Shown one piece after another: positions 33,526-46,300 of a stretch of DNA of 64,000 nucleotides (the stretch's first letter is position 1; every line of letters starts with the position of its first letter). The DNA comes from Papilionanthe hookeriana x Papilionanthe teres (Eukaryota > Streptophyta > Magnoliopsida > Asparagales > Orchidaceae). The position numbers and the translations under genes are program-made. The notes beneath the pieces were generated by a model. That model had not been told where the DNA came from and did no database searches. It was given only the letters and a program-made list of their open reading frames with translations. The stretch is taken from positions 111,887,943 through 111,951,942 of the forward strand of contig CM040429.1 of the NCBI GenBank assembly GCA_022702705.1, read 5' to 3'.

Positions 33526-36500
33526 TGTTGACCTCATTTTTGATGACGTCTTCTCTTCTTCTCTTTAGTACTTAGGATCTAGCCTTAGGCTTTTCCTTCG
33601 ACTATCTTAGAGGATTAGAATTGGGACCCACCTTTTTAGAAATTCAAGCCACTTCTAAACTCCCCGCAAACTCCACAAACTTGACCGTAGACCCCTAATC
33701 ACCTAGAGGGTTGAAATCAAATGTGGAAGTTTAAAGGATGAGTTCCTATGGGACTCTTCGGCCTTAGGACCGCCCACGGTGGCCCGGTCCGATGAAGGGG
33801 CTGACTTACACACACACTACACTCATACACTACATTTCCATACACCTCCTAAAACACACCCATATCCGACTTGACCTCCCGACTCATGTAGGTGATTCAC
33901 ATGGATGGTCCTTAACCCCTAAGCCCTCGGCTAAGAGGGTTAGGAACAACATAGTGAATGCCTCAAATGAGTCCCTTCATGGCTCATGTGGGCTTGATAT
34001 GGCTTCATGGCTCAACAAAAATGATTTTATTCCACTGACATCCACCCAATCTTCAATTTTCCAAATTTTCAATTTTTGACCCCCGGGACCCTACACCCGC
34101 TAACCTACCCGAAACCCTGAATAGCCCAAATTTCTCAAAAAAAAAAAAAACATCCAAATCACCCAAAAATTCTCCAAAATCATTCCCAAACATTTCCACA
34201 TCACTCGAATTGATCACCCATACCCAAAAATATCAAAAATTCCAAAAATACCTCCCAATACCCTCCAAATACCCAAAATACCCCTCCTAGCCAAAAAATC
34301 CAAAAATTCAGAAAATTCCCAGAAAATTCCAGAAAATCCCAAATATTCCCAATTTCATTTTGTTCAACTACACCATGGGCCAATTTTGTCAATTTACCCC
34401 ACTTTTATCAAAACCCCAATTTGACCCATTTTAACCTAAAGTAAACCCAATGTCAAACCTAACCTACCCAATTGACCTAAATTCTGGTCCAATTCAATTC
34501 TAAAATTCAATTCAACATCCCCAACACCAATCTAGACCAAATCCAAGCTTAATTTGATTTACATTTGGATCCAATTTCACTTTTGGCCTTAAAGCCCAAT
34601 TTGGACCCATGACCCAAACTTAACCCAAACTCATCCAATTCAACTCCAATTAACCCCAAATCTTTTCTAAACCTTCCTTAACATCCCCATAAACAAAACA
34701 CTAACATGATTTGCCCATGATTTTGATCCAAACCCCACTCAAATTCAACCCAAAGCTAAAAGGCCCATTTTTGACCTAAACCCAAACCTAGCCCAAATGA
34801 GCCCAAATCCCAAAATCAAAACCTAACCAAAGCCAAAACCTCTTTGAAATACTCCCATAAGCATTTCCCAACATTAATTTTACATTAATTTCAACTCTAG
34901 CCCAACATTGGCCCAAGTTAGCCCAATTTGACCTACATAAGCCCACTTACCAATTAAACCCAAATTCAAACCAATTCAAGTCCAAATCACACCAAATTGA
35001 CTCCAAACCACTCATGACACATCCCTAAACCAAACTCAACAATTATTTGGCCCAACCCCTTTACAAAATTTCTATCCATAAATTCATTTTCAAACCTAAA
35101 AGCCCACTTCCCTAAACCTTCCTAAAAGCCCATTTCCACCAAATACAAAAGCCCAAAATTGGCCCTAAAGCCCACATGACATTTCCATTTGCCATCCATT
35201 TAATCAAAGCCATTCCCTAAGTTCTAATCACATCATCAAATAATTCTAAATTAAGCCTCATGCCAAATTACCCCCTAAATGTCAAATATTTCTAAAACCC
35301 TTTTTTCATGAAACAAGTCAACTTTTTTTCAAGCCAAATGCAAGCCATGCAAGCCATAGACAAGCCACATGAAGCCATGGGGGGGTTTGACTTGTCACCA
35401 TGCCCAAAATGGCAAGAAGAGGGGACCCTTTAATGATTCTCTTAAGAGTGATTAACCACTCCCATGTCTCCCCTAACTCTTGCTTAAGCTTAATTGTACT
35501 TGGATTGTCACTCGACCCCACTAATCAAGCTGATCCAAGTGACTTTCCCTTCAGCCCAAATTGGCCTTGGAGGGTGAACCTAACCCAAAACCAAGAGTTG
35601 ACCCATTTAGACCCAAAACTAGCCCTTTTCCCATTCCACTTTGATTCAAACCCTTTACACATGGCAAGGCCCAATTGCTTGCACAAACACCCAGCCCCGA
35701 CCCACCCGGACCCGAGAGTGACCCATGCCCGCCGCCACGCCGCCCGGGTCGCCGGAAAACACCATGGCCGAGACCTCGGGAGGAGCCAAATTTTGGAATT
35801 CTCACCGCTCGAGCCGCCCCATGCCTAGTGGCCAATGCACTGTTCTTCACTTGCCATGAGCAGCCGATCCCGACCCTCAACTCCCCCGGGAGGCCTTCCA
35901 CTCCGCCTATTTAAACTCCCCACCTCTCGGCCATGAGGAGGTGCCTGAAAAAAACCTTAAGGAAACTCGCCAAAATTGTTCCGTACTACTCCCCATACAC
36001 GAGCACTTGATCCCCATCGAAATCCCCCCGCCATTTCTTCTCCGTGAGCTCAATTTTAGAGTCGAAATCCAAGCCTAAAACCAGGACACTTCTCCACGGT
36101 GGATCAATCCTCAAATTGATTGGTCCTACACCTTCACCGGACCAAGAGAAGGTGTCCACCAAGAAAAGCCCCCTCTCCGAGCCACCCGAGCTTGTTCCGG
36201 ACTCCAAAGGTTGTGATCGACCTTGGTGGAAATCACACCTAGTGCAATTCACCACATCCCCGAGCTTCATCCCTAGCCTCCCGCAGCTCCAACGAACGTG
36301 CCGAGCATCTCCGATCGAGGCTTCACCTCTCGTAGCTAAGGTATGGATCAATTCTTCATCCCGAGCTTCTAAACATTCTCCATTTCAAATGAGTCAATTT
36401 CAATAAACATTAGCCGTATAGATGTGTTCGTCTCTTCAAGACGAATCCATGAGAGCATAAGATCATGAAAATCCATCGAGTATCGAGTGAGATATTAAGG

Positions 36501-39500
36501 ATTTAGTGTAGACGGCTCTCGGGTGAGGACACTTGGGGACGATGAACGGATGCCGTCCATTTAATACACGCGCGGACGGACGGCCAGGATCGCGTCGGAT
36601 CAGAAGACGGAGCGATACAGCGGGTCCCGGGAGCGCTGACGCGGACTGCGGCGTCGAATGGGATCGTGACGCGTGTGCCTTCGGAGATGTTAAGGATGAC
36701 GCGGCGCCGCGTGGATAAGTAGAAAATTAGGGTATTTTCTATTTATTTAATTCCCTAAACTTCAAAAATTCATAACTTTGTGTAGGAAAATCATAAAAAT
36801 AAAATAAAAATACCCTCTTGCTCGCGTGAACGAGGAGAATAATGTGGAAAAGAAATCATTTAATTTCATCAAGTATCTTATTTTTTATAATTTATTTACT
36901 CTCTCGCATACATTTAATTCTCCATGCATGTATACAATTCACCATGGCATGAGACCATAGTAGCTTTTGAAGCCTCCGAATTCGGGAACATTCCCCGAAT
37001 TTTCCAAAGTCGAGGCCATCCCTATGAAGAGTTATTGATTTTTCAAATTCATGTCACTATTTTGAGTATTTTAATTCCAATAAATAGCATGTTGTGAAAT
37101 AAATTCTAGGAAAATTTGGTGATGTTCCTTATGACTGCAGAGAACCCTAGGAAAAATAGGTTTTGAGTTAGTTCATTTTAGACAACCCTAATTGGCTTAA
37201 ACACTCAAAATAGGTCTCTAATTAATTAGAGTTAACCATAGATCAAATTGACTTGAAATCAATTCTCCACTGACCTTTAGGATCAGCGGAACCCATCATA
37301 AAAGTTTGAAGTCAATCGACTTGGTCACCTCTATTAATTGGGTTGATTAAGCCATTTAGTCATTTTAAACTTTAAAAATTCATAACTTTCAAAATACCTT
37401 TCAAAAATTCACTAAATTGGTTTTGGAGCCTCTCTGATATCAGGGGAATTTAAGAAAATTAAAATTTCAATTTTCTAAAAAAGTTGATTTTTAATATTAT
37501 TTTAATATTTTTAATAATTAAAAAATAATAAAAATCACAAAAATAATAAAATTCACCAAAATGTCACATTTTGAATTTTAATCACTTAGGAATAAACCCC
37601 ATATTTTTCTTAGGCCTATTTGGTGAGATATTAATTTTTAAAGTTCTAGGGTAATTTTAAAATTAAAAAAAATGTATTTTCTAGCATTTTCACTAAAATA
37701 ATTATAATAAATCATAGAAAAATCAGAAAATTGCAAATTTGCTTCTCTGCAGTTTCCTTGATATCAGAGAGATTTTTGAAAAGCATAAAATTCATTTTTC
37801 AACATTTATTTTATTTTTAATTTAATTAATACTCCAGAACTTAAAATAATTCTAATAAATAAAATATTATTCAAAAAATCACAAAATTTGGTCCAAGTGG
37901 TCCTCTGGTCATTAGGAATGTCCCATAATTTTCTTAAGGACAGAAACTCTTCCTTGGTCATGTTATTAAATTTTCCTTGGAAATCTCTATTTTCTACCAA
38001 AAATAATTATATAAATAAATTAAATACAGAAAAATCACATTTTCTCCTCTCATGTCTTTAGTGACATATGAGTGAAGTCACATAAAAATTTCAAGTTCAT
38101 TTGAGTTTAATTTAGTGAGTTATGAAATTATTAAGCTTAGAGGGCAAAATGGTAATTAAAATTTTAACCCTTAATTAAAACTTTAGGTTTAATAAAAAAT
38201 TAACAAGTAAAATATTTGATCCTAACCTGATTTGGATGATTGAAATTTAATAATTGAAGGGTAGAAACCCATTAAACAATTTAAAATGATTAAACTTTAA
38301 TTAAATAATTGATTAAATTTGGAAGAATAATAAAATTGGAATTATTAAAATAGAGATATTATTAGGAAGAGATTTATTCTTTAATTTAAAAAATCCCTAA
38401 ATTAATTATTTCATTAATGTTTAATTCTTAATTAAAATGATAATTCAAATTTAAAACATTGAAAGACTTAATCATTAAACTAAAATTAAATAATTGAACT
38501 CTTTAATTAAAATTAAAATGAATAAAATAAAATTAAATTAAATTAAAAAAAAAACTAAATTGAATTAAATTAAATCAAATTAAAAATTAAATTAAAAATT
38601 AAATTAAATTAAATTAAATTAAATTAAATTAAACTAAATCATATTACATTAAATTAACTTAAATTAAATTAAATTAAATTAAACCACATTACATTAAATT
38701 AAGTTAAATTAAATTAAATTAAATTAAATATAAAGACATGAAGAATTCAAAAAATGAATCTAAGATAACTTGAACACTATTCCAAACTTAAATCATTAAT
38801 TTGAACTTAAATTTGAATCACAAATCATTAAATATCATTTTGCCCTTAAAAGCTTTAATTATCATAACTCCTAAATGGAGTATCAAGTGAAATGACACTT
38901 CACTCATAAGGATATTCAAATATCCTAATTCACCGAGCAAGAAATAAAACTTAACCCAAACACCCTGGATGATTAATTCACTTGAACAATAGAATTCATT
39001 TGGACTTAGGACAATTCCCGAAATATTGAAAGATGTTTAAGATTCGTCTTAAACACTTCCTCAATATGATGGAATATCCTTAAGAACAATTGAACTTAAT
39101 TGTTCTTTGATGAAGAAAATCGTCTTCAAACCAAAAACACCAAGAACCTAGACGTCATAGGAAATGACTAGCTATAGGATTAGGAACTTGGTAGAAAACC
39201 ATAACCCTTACCTTAGCTTTACCTAGGAACTTGCTTAAATATTCTAACCGTGTTTTAAAGTGCAGCTTGGAATGACGGGAAGACCCTCCGAGTACGCTTT
39301 TATTTTATTGCGATTTACTTTACTGGTAATTTATTTAATCGCACCGCACTTATTTTTCTTGCATGATAAACAACAGTTGCATGAAAACCTACACCTTTAG
39401 GACATGAAACCAAAACCGAAACCCATAACTAAATTAAAAGACACTACAAGATAAAATTCACCTCCACAACATTTCAAAATATAAGACAACTCAAAATTTA

Positions 39501-40849
39501 ATCACAAACGAACACAAAACTACAATTACAACCGAATTAAAACGTCCTGTTGGATGATCGGGAATACCTCGGATGATGTAACCTACGTGTTGCTAACGGG
39601 ATTTCCCACGGTCTAAATGAAAGTGTGGAACTCATTCACTTGAGGTTAGCAAATTCATCTGGACTAAGTGAATCCGATAAAAATAATGATGCCGGAAGGA
39701 TGGAACCGTGGGATCTTAACCGGTGTCGTTATAATCAACTTTAAGATTTGTTTTAATTAAAACACAAAAAACACTTGGAAATTAAGACTTCTCTAAACCA
39801 AAACACTTTTCTCATCCCTTGATTTATGATTTCTAAAACTAAACCTCTCGCAACAACAAGGAGCTCGGAGCATGGTGGGCAAGCACGGCCATCGTCGTCG
39901 ACAAAACTTGAATCTACTTCAACAAAACTTTCCTAGAATTAAACAACAAAGCCATAGGACTTCGAGGTAGTTTGCCCAAGTGCAACATAAATCCTCAACT
40001 CTTCGTTAGGCATTTGCATTGCAAATTAAGCCCTAACCGGTCTTAGGATTCCGAGGTAGTCGTCCGATACGATATAAACCCTCACATCTTCCAGAGCTAT
40101 TTGTATGATTCTATCATATAAATATAAGCCCTAATTAATTAAAATTGGCAAGATTAAAACATTAAATAAACATTAGGACTTTCCTAAATCCAAGCCAAAC
40201 AATAGGGTAGTCGGGAAATTATCGAAGTTCACTTCGAATCCGTAATTTCTCCTACTTTTCTTCCTTTTGAATTCCCAAAATAAAATGTTCCAAACTTGAT
40301 CCATTCTCTATTGAAATTCAAAAAAAAATTCAATTCTTTGAAAACTTAAACTTTGAAATTCTTGAGAGCAGAATTATTGATTATTATCGAGAGTTTTCTT
40401 AGGTGATTCCCGTCACTTAAGATGTAATTAACTATAGGGGCTTGCCCTTATAGGGAATTTTAAAGAACCCGAGTAATATAAACCTCGTTTAATGCTTTCA
40501 TATTAAGCGAGGAATTTGTCGGCTTATAAAATTGGTTCGCGGACCAAACGGATGTCACAAATCTTCTAGTTTATTTAACCGAGCCCCACCATCAAGCGAG
40601 TGTGTCTATCCTTAGGGATAGATACACGGTTTGTGGTGCGGTGCTCGTTTATGTAAACTATTCGGAATGTGAGATCGGTTTGATTTCATATCTTAAAATC
40701 TTCAAACTTAAAATCATTTTCAAAATCAAATGTTATCTTTTAAGCTATATATATTTAAATTAAATTTAAAATATAAAAAATTCGCCGACAATTTCTGTAG
40801 GCGACCCCCCTTTTCAAAATAAAACACATAACCTAAAAATAAGCCGACA
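33526..40849 (+). repeat. 3' LTR of #A (7324 bp)
   Basis: It is collinear over its whole length with 13749-21069, with scattered substitutions and 1-3 base indels. In the segment 35700-36340 most differences replace CAG or CTG of the 5' LTR with CG-containing sequence. It contains the same TATA-like site (35908), CpG block (36527-36717) and (TTAAA)n tract (about 38515-38728). Confidence 0.95.
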
Positions 40850-40854
40850 GGTTT
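40850..40854 (+). repeat. Right target-site duplication of #A (GGTTT)
   Basis: Directly follows GCCGACA of the 3' LTR and equals 13744-13748. Confidence 0.95.
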
Positions 40855-42210
40855 CTTCATGCACCTTTTGGGAAACTCATCCCTACACTATTATAAACCT
40901 AATTGGAAGCCTAAAAATGGGAGGAAGATTAGGGAAAACATGGTGAATGATTAAAGATCTTAGAATAGGAGTAGAAGTTTAGATTTCTACCTTTTTAGAG
41001 AGATTGGTGAGGGGATTTTGAGAGAATCTGTAAGGGAATGTTCTAGCATTGCATGTATTCATGGGAGACTTTGTGGGAGAGATTTTCATCTTTCTTTCAA
41101 GGGGAAAAAGCTAAGTTTTGTGTTCTTCATTATCTTATGATTTTTTAAACACTTATTTTGTGGACTTGCTTTGAAATGAAGTTTTCTGTTGTGTTTTTTT
41201 CGTGCTTTGTGATGTCTTTCTTTTACTCTTTCTTCTTGTTTGGAATAGTGGCATAAGAAGTTTATGTCATTGTTTTCACCCTACTTTTCTTTTACAATGA
41301 CTAGGATTCATGTTTATGATATTGGGATGCTTGCTAAAAGTTGTTTTAATTATAAATGTGATGGATTTTAGTTGCACTTCATTTAAATTACAAAAAGGGC
41401 GAATTGTATTGTTAAAATTTGTTGTAATTGTATTGTCCCAAAAGGGCAGTGTAATTCTCAACAAAGTGGAACCACATTCAATGTCCATGAATGAGGTACT
41501 TAGTTCATGGGGATTGAGTGCAAATAATAGAGAAATATGATTTCATGGGCGTCGAATTGGAGGTTTCAGGTGATAAGCTGAAATCCCCAATTTGGTCCTC
41601 AAATTGGTAACTAAAGTCGAAGGTTAGCCTTCAGGTGAAGGGTGAGTGGGAGCTCCATTGTGATAGCCGGTATCCTCGCAGCCTAGCCTTCGATTTAGTG
41701 ACTAAACTTAGGATATGTCAATGTTCTTTACAAGCTTGGAAGAGGGGGTACTCTTTTGAGGGTAAATAAACATTTACGCTCCTATTTGGCACATACAATA
41801 TTTAATGCATCTCATTCCTAAACTTTATTCAATTCATTACATAAGAATAGTAGATTTTGTTATCTCAAAATTCACAAAACCAATTTCCCCAAAAAGGGTT
41901 ATCTTTAGTATTAATATTTGCATTAGGGAGTAGTTATTATTCTTACATATAATCTTCTGCATTTAGGAGTAGTTGTTAGAAAAACCACTTATATCACTCT
42001 TCCAAACTAAGGCTGTTAGTAGTAGATTAGAATTTGATTAAGAACCTCTTACCTGCTTCCCTGTGGAATCGATAAATTGGACTCCATTAGAGCCCTGTAT
42101 TACTTGATACGATACGTATACTTGCGTTGAATGATTGGACTTTATAGAATCATTATAAATATATATAAATTTGAGTTCATAAGTTATTGCAATATTAAAA
42201 GTCCGCACCA
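40855..42210 (+). mobile_element. Athila-like solo LTR (#3), right piece
   Basis: This continues the LTR interrupted at 13748. It shares with #2 the segments AGGTTAGCCTTCAGGTGAAGG, CCTCGCAGCCTAG and GATACGTATACTTGCG, and ends GTCCGCACCA. The next bases, CCACA, match the CCACG before 13204 at 4 of 5 positions; CG to CA is the commonest change at methylated cytosine. No internal Athila region lies between the two halves, so this is a solo LTR of about 1.9 kb. Confidence 0.8.
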
Positions 42211-43936
42211 CCACATACAGATCATCGGGCTGGTATAAGTTTGAGGTCTAGGTGGTAGGACAATGGCGATAATGCTAATGTGTGCTAAATGAGAGAAACA
42301 GTGTGGGAATATTAGAATAGTATCTCCTACTTCAAGGACCTTTAATAAGGGAGAGGAAAGGACCGATGGTACTATTCACCGACTCTCACTAGAATTGTTG
42401 CCCCCGACGTTCTTTGTTTGCCAGTAATCCTAGCTTAGTTAGAATGATTAGTTGGTGGACTACACTACATTGTAAAAATAAAACAAAGTTTCTTTTGCTT
42501 GTCAAAACAAACTCTGCATGAAAACTTAAATAACAGCTTTTGCATAAAAATTAAAGAATTATGATCAAAATTTTCAAAGGTCCATGGTTAGTCATTTAGA
42601 TTGAGCTTAAGGCTACCCTCTGTAGGTTGTCGGGTTGGTAGCTCTTACCTAAGGTCGAGAAGAATATAGTCCAGCTCTGAGCCCCCACCTTTATGTATGT
42701 CTTACACCTAGTCCTAATCTTCTATATGTGACTACGATTTTCTTTTTACTTTGCTTGTTTGTCTTTTTATTATGACTAGAGTTTCTGCTTTCAACACTAA
42801 AGTTCCTGTTTTCTTTTTCTAAAATTTATTTAAATTTTTTCCAAATTATATTATGCTTGATGAACTAAGCATGCAGCGGTAGCAGAAGCCTATGTACACA
42901 TTTTATTTTATGTACTGCAATTTTCTTTTCATTTTTTTTTACTTTATAGTATTCCTTACTTGAACTTACTTACTTTACATGTAAAAAAAAAATAAAAACT
43001 ACAACAGCGACAATAACAAAACCCAAAACACTGGAAACATACATGGTAAAACCATTTGAATGTTAGACCTTAGGACTGCTACTTCAACGAGGTTCTTGGA
43101 GCATACGCCGGGGGTAGCACAACGAGGACTTGCAGATGGATATCATCGAGAGAGCAAACGATTCTACAACTAGAATAAAACAACAAGACATAGAACTTCA
43201 AGGTTGTCTGCCTAGTGGGATATAAATCCTCAATTTATGATTAGGTTCCTACACAGTCTTGCTGAGCAATATAAGACCTAAATCGTCGTAGGATTCTGAG
43301 GTCGACATAATTCCTCCTATCATCTAGGGCATTTGCATGATCATGATTATTTATGTGTAAGCCCTATATAATAAAATTCATAGGATGAAACATTAAATAA
43401 TATCTCTCTGAAATATAAGCCAAACCATATGATAGTTTGGAAAGTTACCAAGGTTTTCCTCAGAATCTGTGAATTCACCTACATTTCTTTCTTTGGATTC
43501 TCCAATGACTGTTCCAATTTGATCCTTTTCCATTTAAATTCTTTATGTTCGTACTTGAAAGCCTTAAACTTTGAATTCATGAGGACAATACCTCTTATCA
43601 AAATTTAGAGTTTTTTTAGGTGACTTCGGTTGTCTAAAATATAATTAACTATAGAGGCTTGCCCTTATAGGAAACTTTAAGAACCCATCTTATTATAAAC
43701 CTTATCTAATCATTTATATTAGATAGGAGAACATGTAGGTCAACATAAAGGTTTAACAGATCAAAATGGATGTAATAAATTTCTTTAGTTTGTTTGATTG
43801 AAGCTCACTATTGAGCAATGTGTCTGTTCCTTGGAATAGATGAGTGGCTTGCGATGGAGGGCTCGATTTTTCAAACTATTGTATATATGAGATCAATTTG
43901 GTCTTGTATTTTCAAAAATTAAAATACTAATTTTCT

Positions 43937-44000
<64 letters not shown>

Positions 44001-44049
44001 TTAAACATATTTTCAAAGCAACCAACACCTCCCCATGTAGTAACCGACA
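42211..44049 (+). mobile_element. Old Ogre-like LTR (#0), right piece
   Basis: It is diverged but collinear with the final 2 kb of the #A LTR: AATTAACTATAGAGGCTTGCCC near 43650 against the #A segment near 20650, GAGCAATGTGTCTGTTCCTTGG near 43813 against 20816, and the end CCGACA at 44049. It contains an (AT)n run. No gene. Confidence 0.75.
43942..43996. repeat. (AT)n microsatellite, about 27 units
   Basis: An uninterrupted alternating AT run inside the old Ogre-like LTR. #A has only a short TATATATAT at the same place (near 20968). Confidence 0.95.
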
Positions 44050-44052
44050 GCT

Positions 44053-44072
44053 TCTGGCTACTCTGCTGAGGA
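44053..44072 (+). promoter_or_regulatory. Degenerate primer binding site of #0
   Basis: TCTGGCTACTCTGCTGAGGA starts 4 bases after the LTR end and matches the #A site at 16 of 20 positions. Confidence 0.75.
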
Positions 44073-44674
44073 CTAGTTTTTCTATCCATTATAATCAGGA
44101 GGTTTTGTCTTCATACATCTGTAATGTGTACATGTCCCTCATGTTCCAGATTTCTCTTCTTCTGTTGACATGCTTTGCCCATTTCTTCCTTGGGAAAGTA
44201 TGATCAACTTCACTTGATTCCAGGATCATCTGTTTTAATCACACCTTGACAAAGGGGTTTAGGAATCTTTAGGGTCTTTTCATTTTGTGTAGGGTTGGAC
44301 CCTCAATAGGTGTGTTGGTGAACAATTTTCACCTGGGTGAGGTGCACTGTGAAGATGGTCTAGAAATGGGTCCTGAACTTCTCCTTTGCTTCGTGTCATT
44401 CAGTTTGATTTTTTATTCACAAGTTGGGGTAAATTAGTGCTTTCGTAACTTCTACTTAGATTTTAAAAACATATAAAAATCATTAAATCACCAATAAATA
44501 ATAAACTTGGAAAATATACCCCAAAATTTGATATTTGAAAAATAGAAAAAAATGGAATATGAAGGATGTACACAGTTCACAGAACGACCTTCGTTAAATT
44601 GTTTTAATGTTTTACCTATAATTATGAAGTGTAGGCCATTGCTCACCCTTGGAACTTTTTAATCAACAACTATA

Positions 44675-46191
44675 ATGTCATCCCCAACTTTGACCTTCTC
44701 TTACGACTTGCCTACCAGCCCGAAAGCTCATCTCATGGCACCCATGATCAAATTCGGGATCAGGTTCAGTGAGTTTGAGGTAGTACTCGACAAGGCCCCG
44801 TTCGTCGTTGTAAAAGTTGCTGCCTCAGATGTTCAAAATTCATCCACCAAATTTAATTTGAACTATTCCTAAGACTTTCCTTTATACAATAAGGCAAAGT
44901 TCACCGCTCCAACTCCTGTCAAGTCTGTCGTTTAGTGCCCACCAAATCTGTCACTCCCGCGCAACCTACTGCCACTAGATTTGATGTTACCACTCCTACC
45001 TTTTCACTACCAAAGGCAAGGAGATGTTGCTTGAATAGGATTCAATTGATGCATTTTCTACCCCATTGTGAGTGTTTGAGATTGGTTATAGTTCCAGAGC
45101 TGTGCCGTTGACCAAGTTTTAGAAGAGGAGAATAAGATTATGAGGTCGTCAGGGCCCAGGTTGCAAAGTTAGCTACTGTTAAAGAAATTCCTTAGCCGGA
45201 GGAACTCAGTAAACCTGAGACCTCTCCTCTCCTCTGAGGGAGTAGGTTTCACCCATTTTCGTACACCACTGGATACAAAAGCTTCTACAGGATTGCTGCT
45301 ACTTTACCACTACCTCATGGTCATGGTAATGAGAGGCAGAGGCACACTCCCATTACCCGAGTCCGTATTGTGTTTAAGAAGTTAGCCAAAAAGGAAGGAT
45401 GATTTGTTGTTGAACTATTTAAAATGATGGGTTGTGCAGCATCGTCGAGAATGAAGATGAGATTTTAAGAAAAGACAGACCAGCTCATTAGTTATAGAGA
45501 TTAGTTGAAGTACCGCCAGCCTGTGTTCCTGCTAGATTCATTTGGGAAGCAGTGTCGACACCACTGCCACTACTGCAGACGATACCACCGTTGTCTCGAG
45601 ACCTACAGAGCATAGATCAATCAATTCTCGTCTTGGTTCGAGAGTACCATCTGTAATTGCTTATGAGAAATTTGTGAAAAAGGATAACGGGAAGAGACCG
45701 TTTACCGACGTATATGGTCTACACCCTTGGGAGCACACTTCTCTTCAACATACCGTGCCACCACCGAGACACCCCATCTCAAGGCATCAACATCAAAGAG
45801 AAAAGTGTGGGTACCTAAGGTTGCTGTACCAATCTTTTTAGAAATTCCAGAGGAGCATGTTCATTAGATTGATTATAAGTTTGTTGCTCTAGCTGCCATT
45901 ACTGTCGCTGCTCTAGAGTCCATTGCAGAATGGGATGATGTTCAGGAGAGGCCTACCGATCTCAAGTTGATTAAAGAGAAAGCAGTTTATGATAAAGTAA
46001 GGAGGCTCAGAGTTGATATTTCAAAGATAGCCAAAGAGCGGGGATTGGATGTTAATGAAAAGAACTATTACCAGTCAGATTATACGAATGAGGACTTCAT
46101 GGAGATCAATGTCATTGAGACCAGGGCCACGTAGTCTGCGAGCGAGGCTCCAGTTCCTATAGAGGAGAACACATGGATGAGTTCCACATAG
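44675..46191 (+). pseudogene. Ogre/Tat ORF1 of #0, heavily decayed
   Basis: The start MSSPTLTFSYDLPTSP is aligned with the start of ORF1 in #A. MAPMIKFGIRF, TKFNL, FKKLAKKEG (near 45378) and RRLRVDISKIAKERGLDVNE (near 46000) match the #A ORF1 in order. It ends ENTWMSST at 46189-46191. Many stops and shifts separate these blocks, so it is an ancient copy. ORF1 of Ogre has no known activity. Gag and the rest of #0 would lie beyond Athila-like #4, outside the window. Confidence 0.65.
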
Positions 46192-46300
46192 CCATTCAGC
46201 TGTGGGATGAATGATCCCGTGATATTTATGGTTACGTTTTTTATATGAATTGATGCTCCTCTTTAATGATATCTCTTTCTTTACAACGACACAAAAAAAT

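Larger units (their letters stand above)
13749..40849 (+). mobile_element. Complete 27.1-kb Ogre/Tat-like LTR retrotransposon (#A) with AlkB ORF
   Basis: Direct evidence: LTRs at 13749-21069 and 33526-40849, both starting TGTTGACC and ending GCCGACA; 5-bp duplication GGTTT; primer binding site directly after the 5' LTR; polypurine tract directly before the 3' LTR. Internal order: ORF1, gag, protease, RT, RNase H, second RNase H, integrase, AlkB-like ORF, 83-bp tandem array. ORF1 plus two RNase H domains place it in the Tat lineage, and size and primer site fit Ogre (established knowledge). Coding frames carry many shifts and stops, a good part of which coincide with CAG/CTG positions and may be sequence errors. 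The AlkB-like ORF is not part of the canonical Ogre gene set. Confidence 0.95.

Noticed and set aside
44675..46191. Possible host gene with sequence unlike repeats
   Set aside because: Collinear matches to ORF1 of #A and a primer site just upstream show it is old Ogre-like ORF1.
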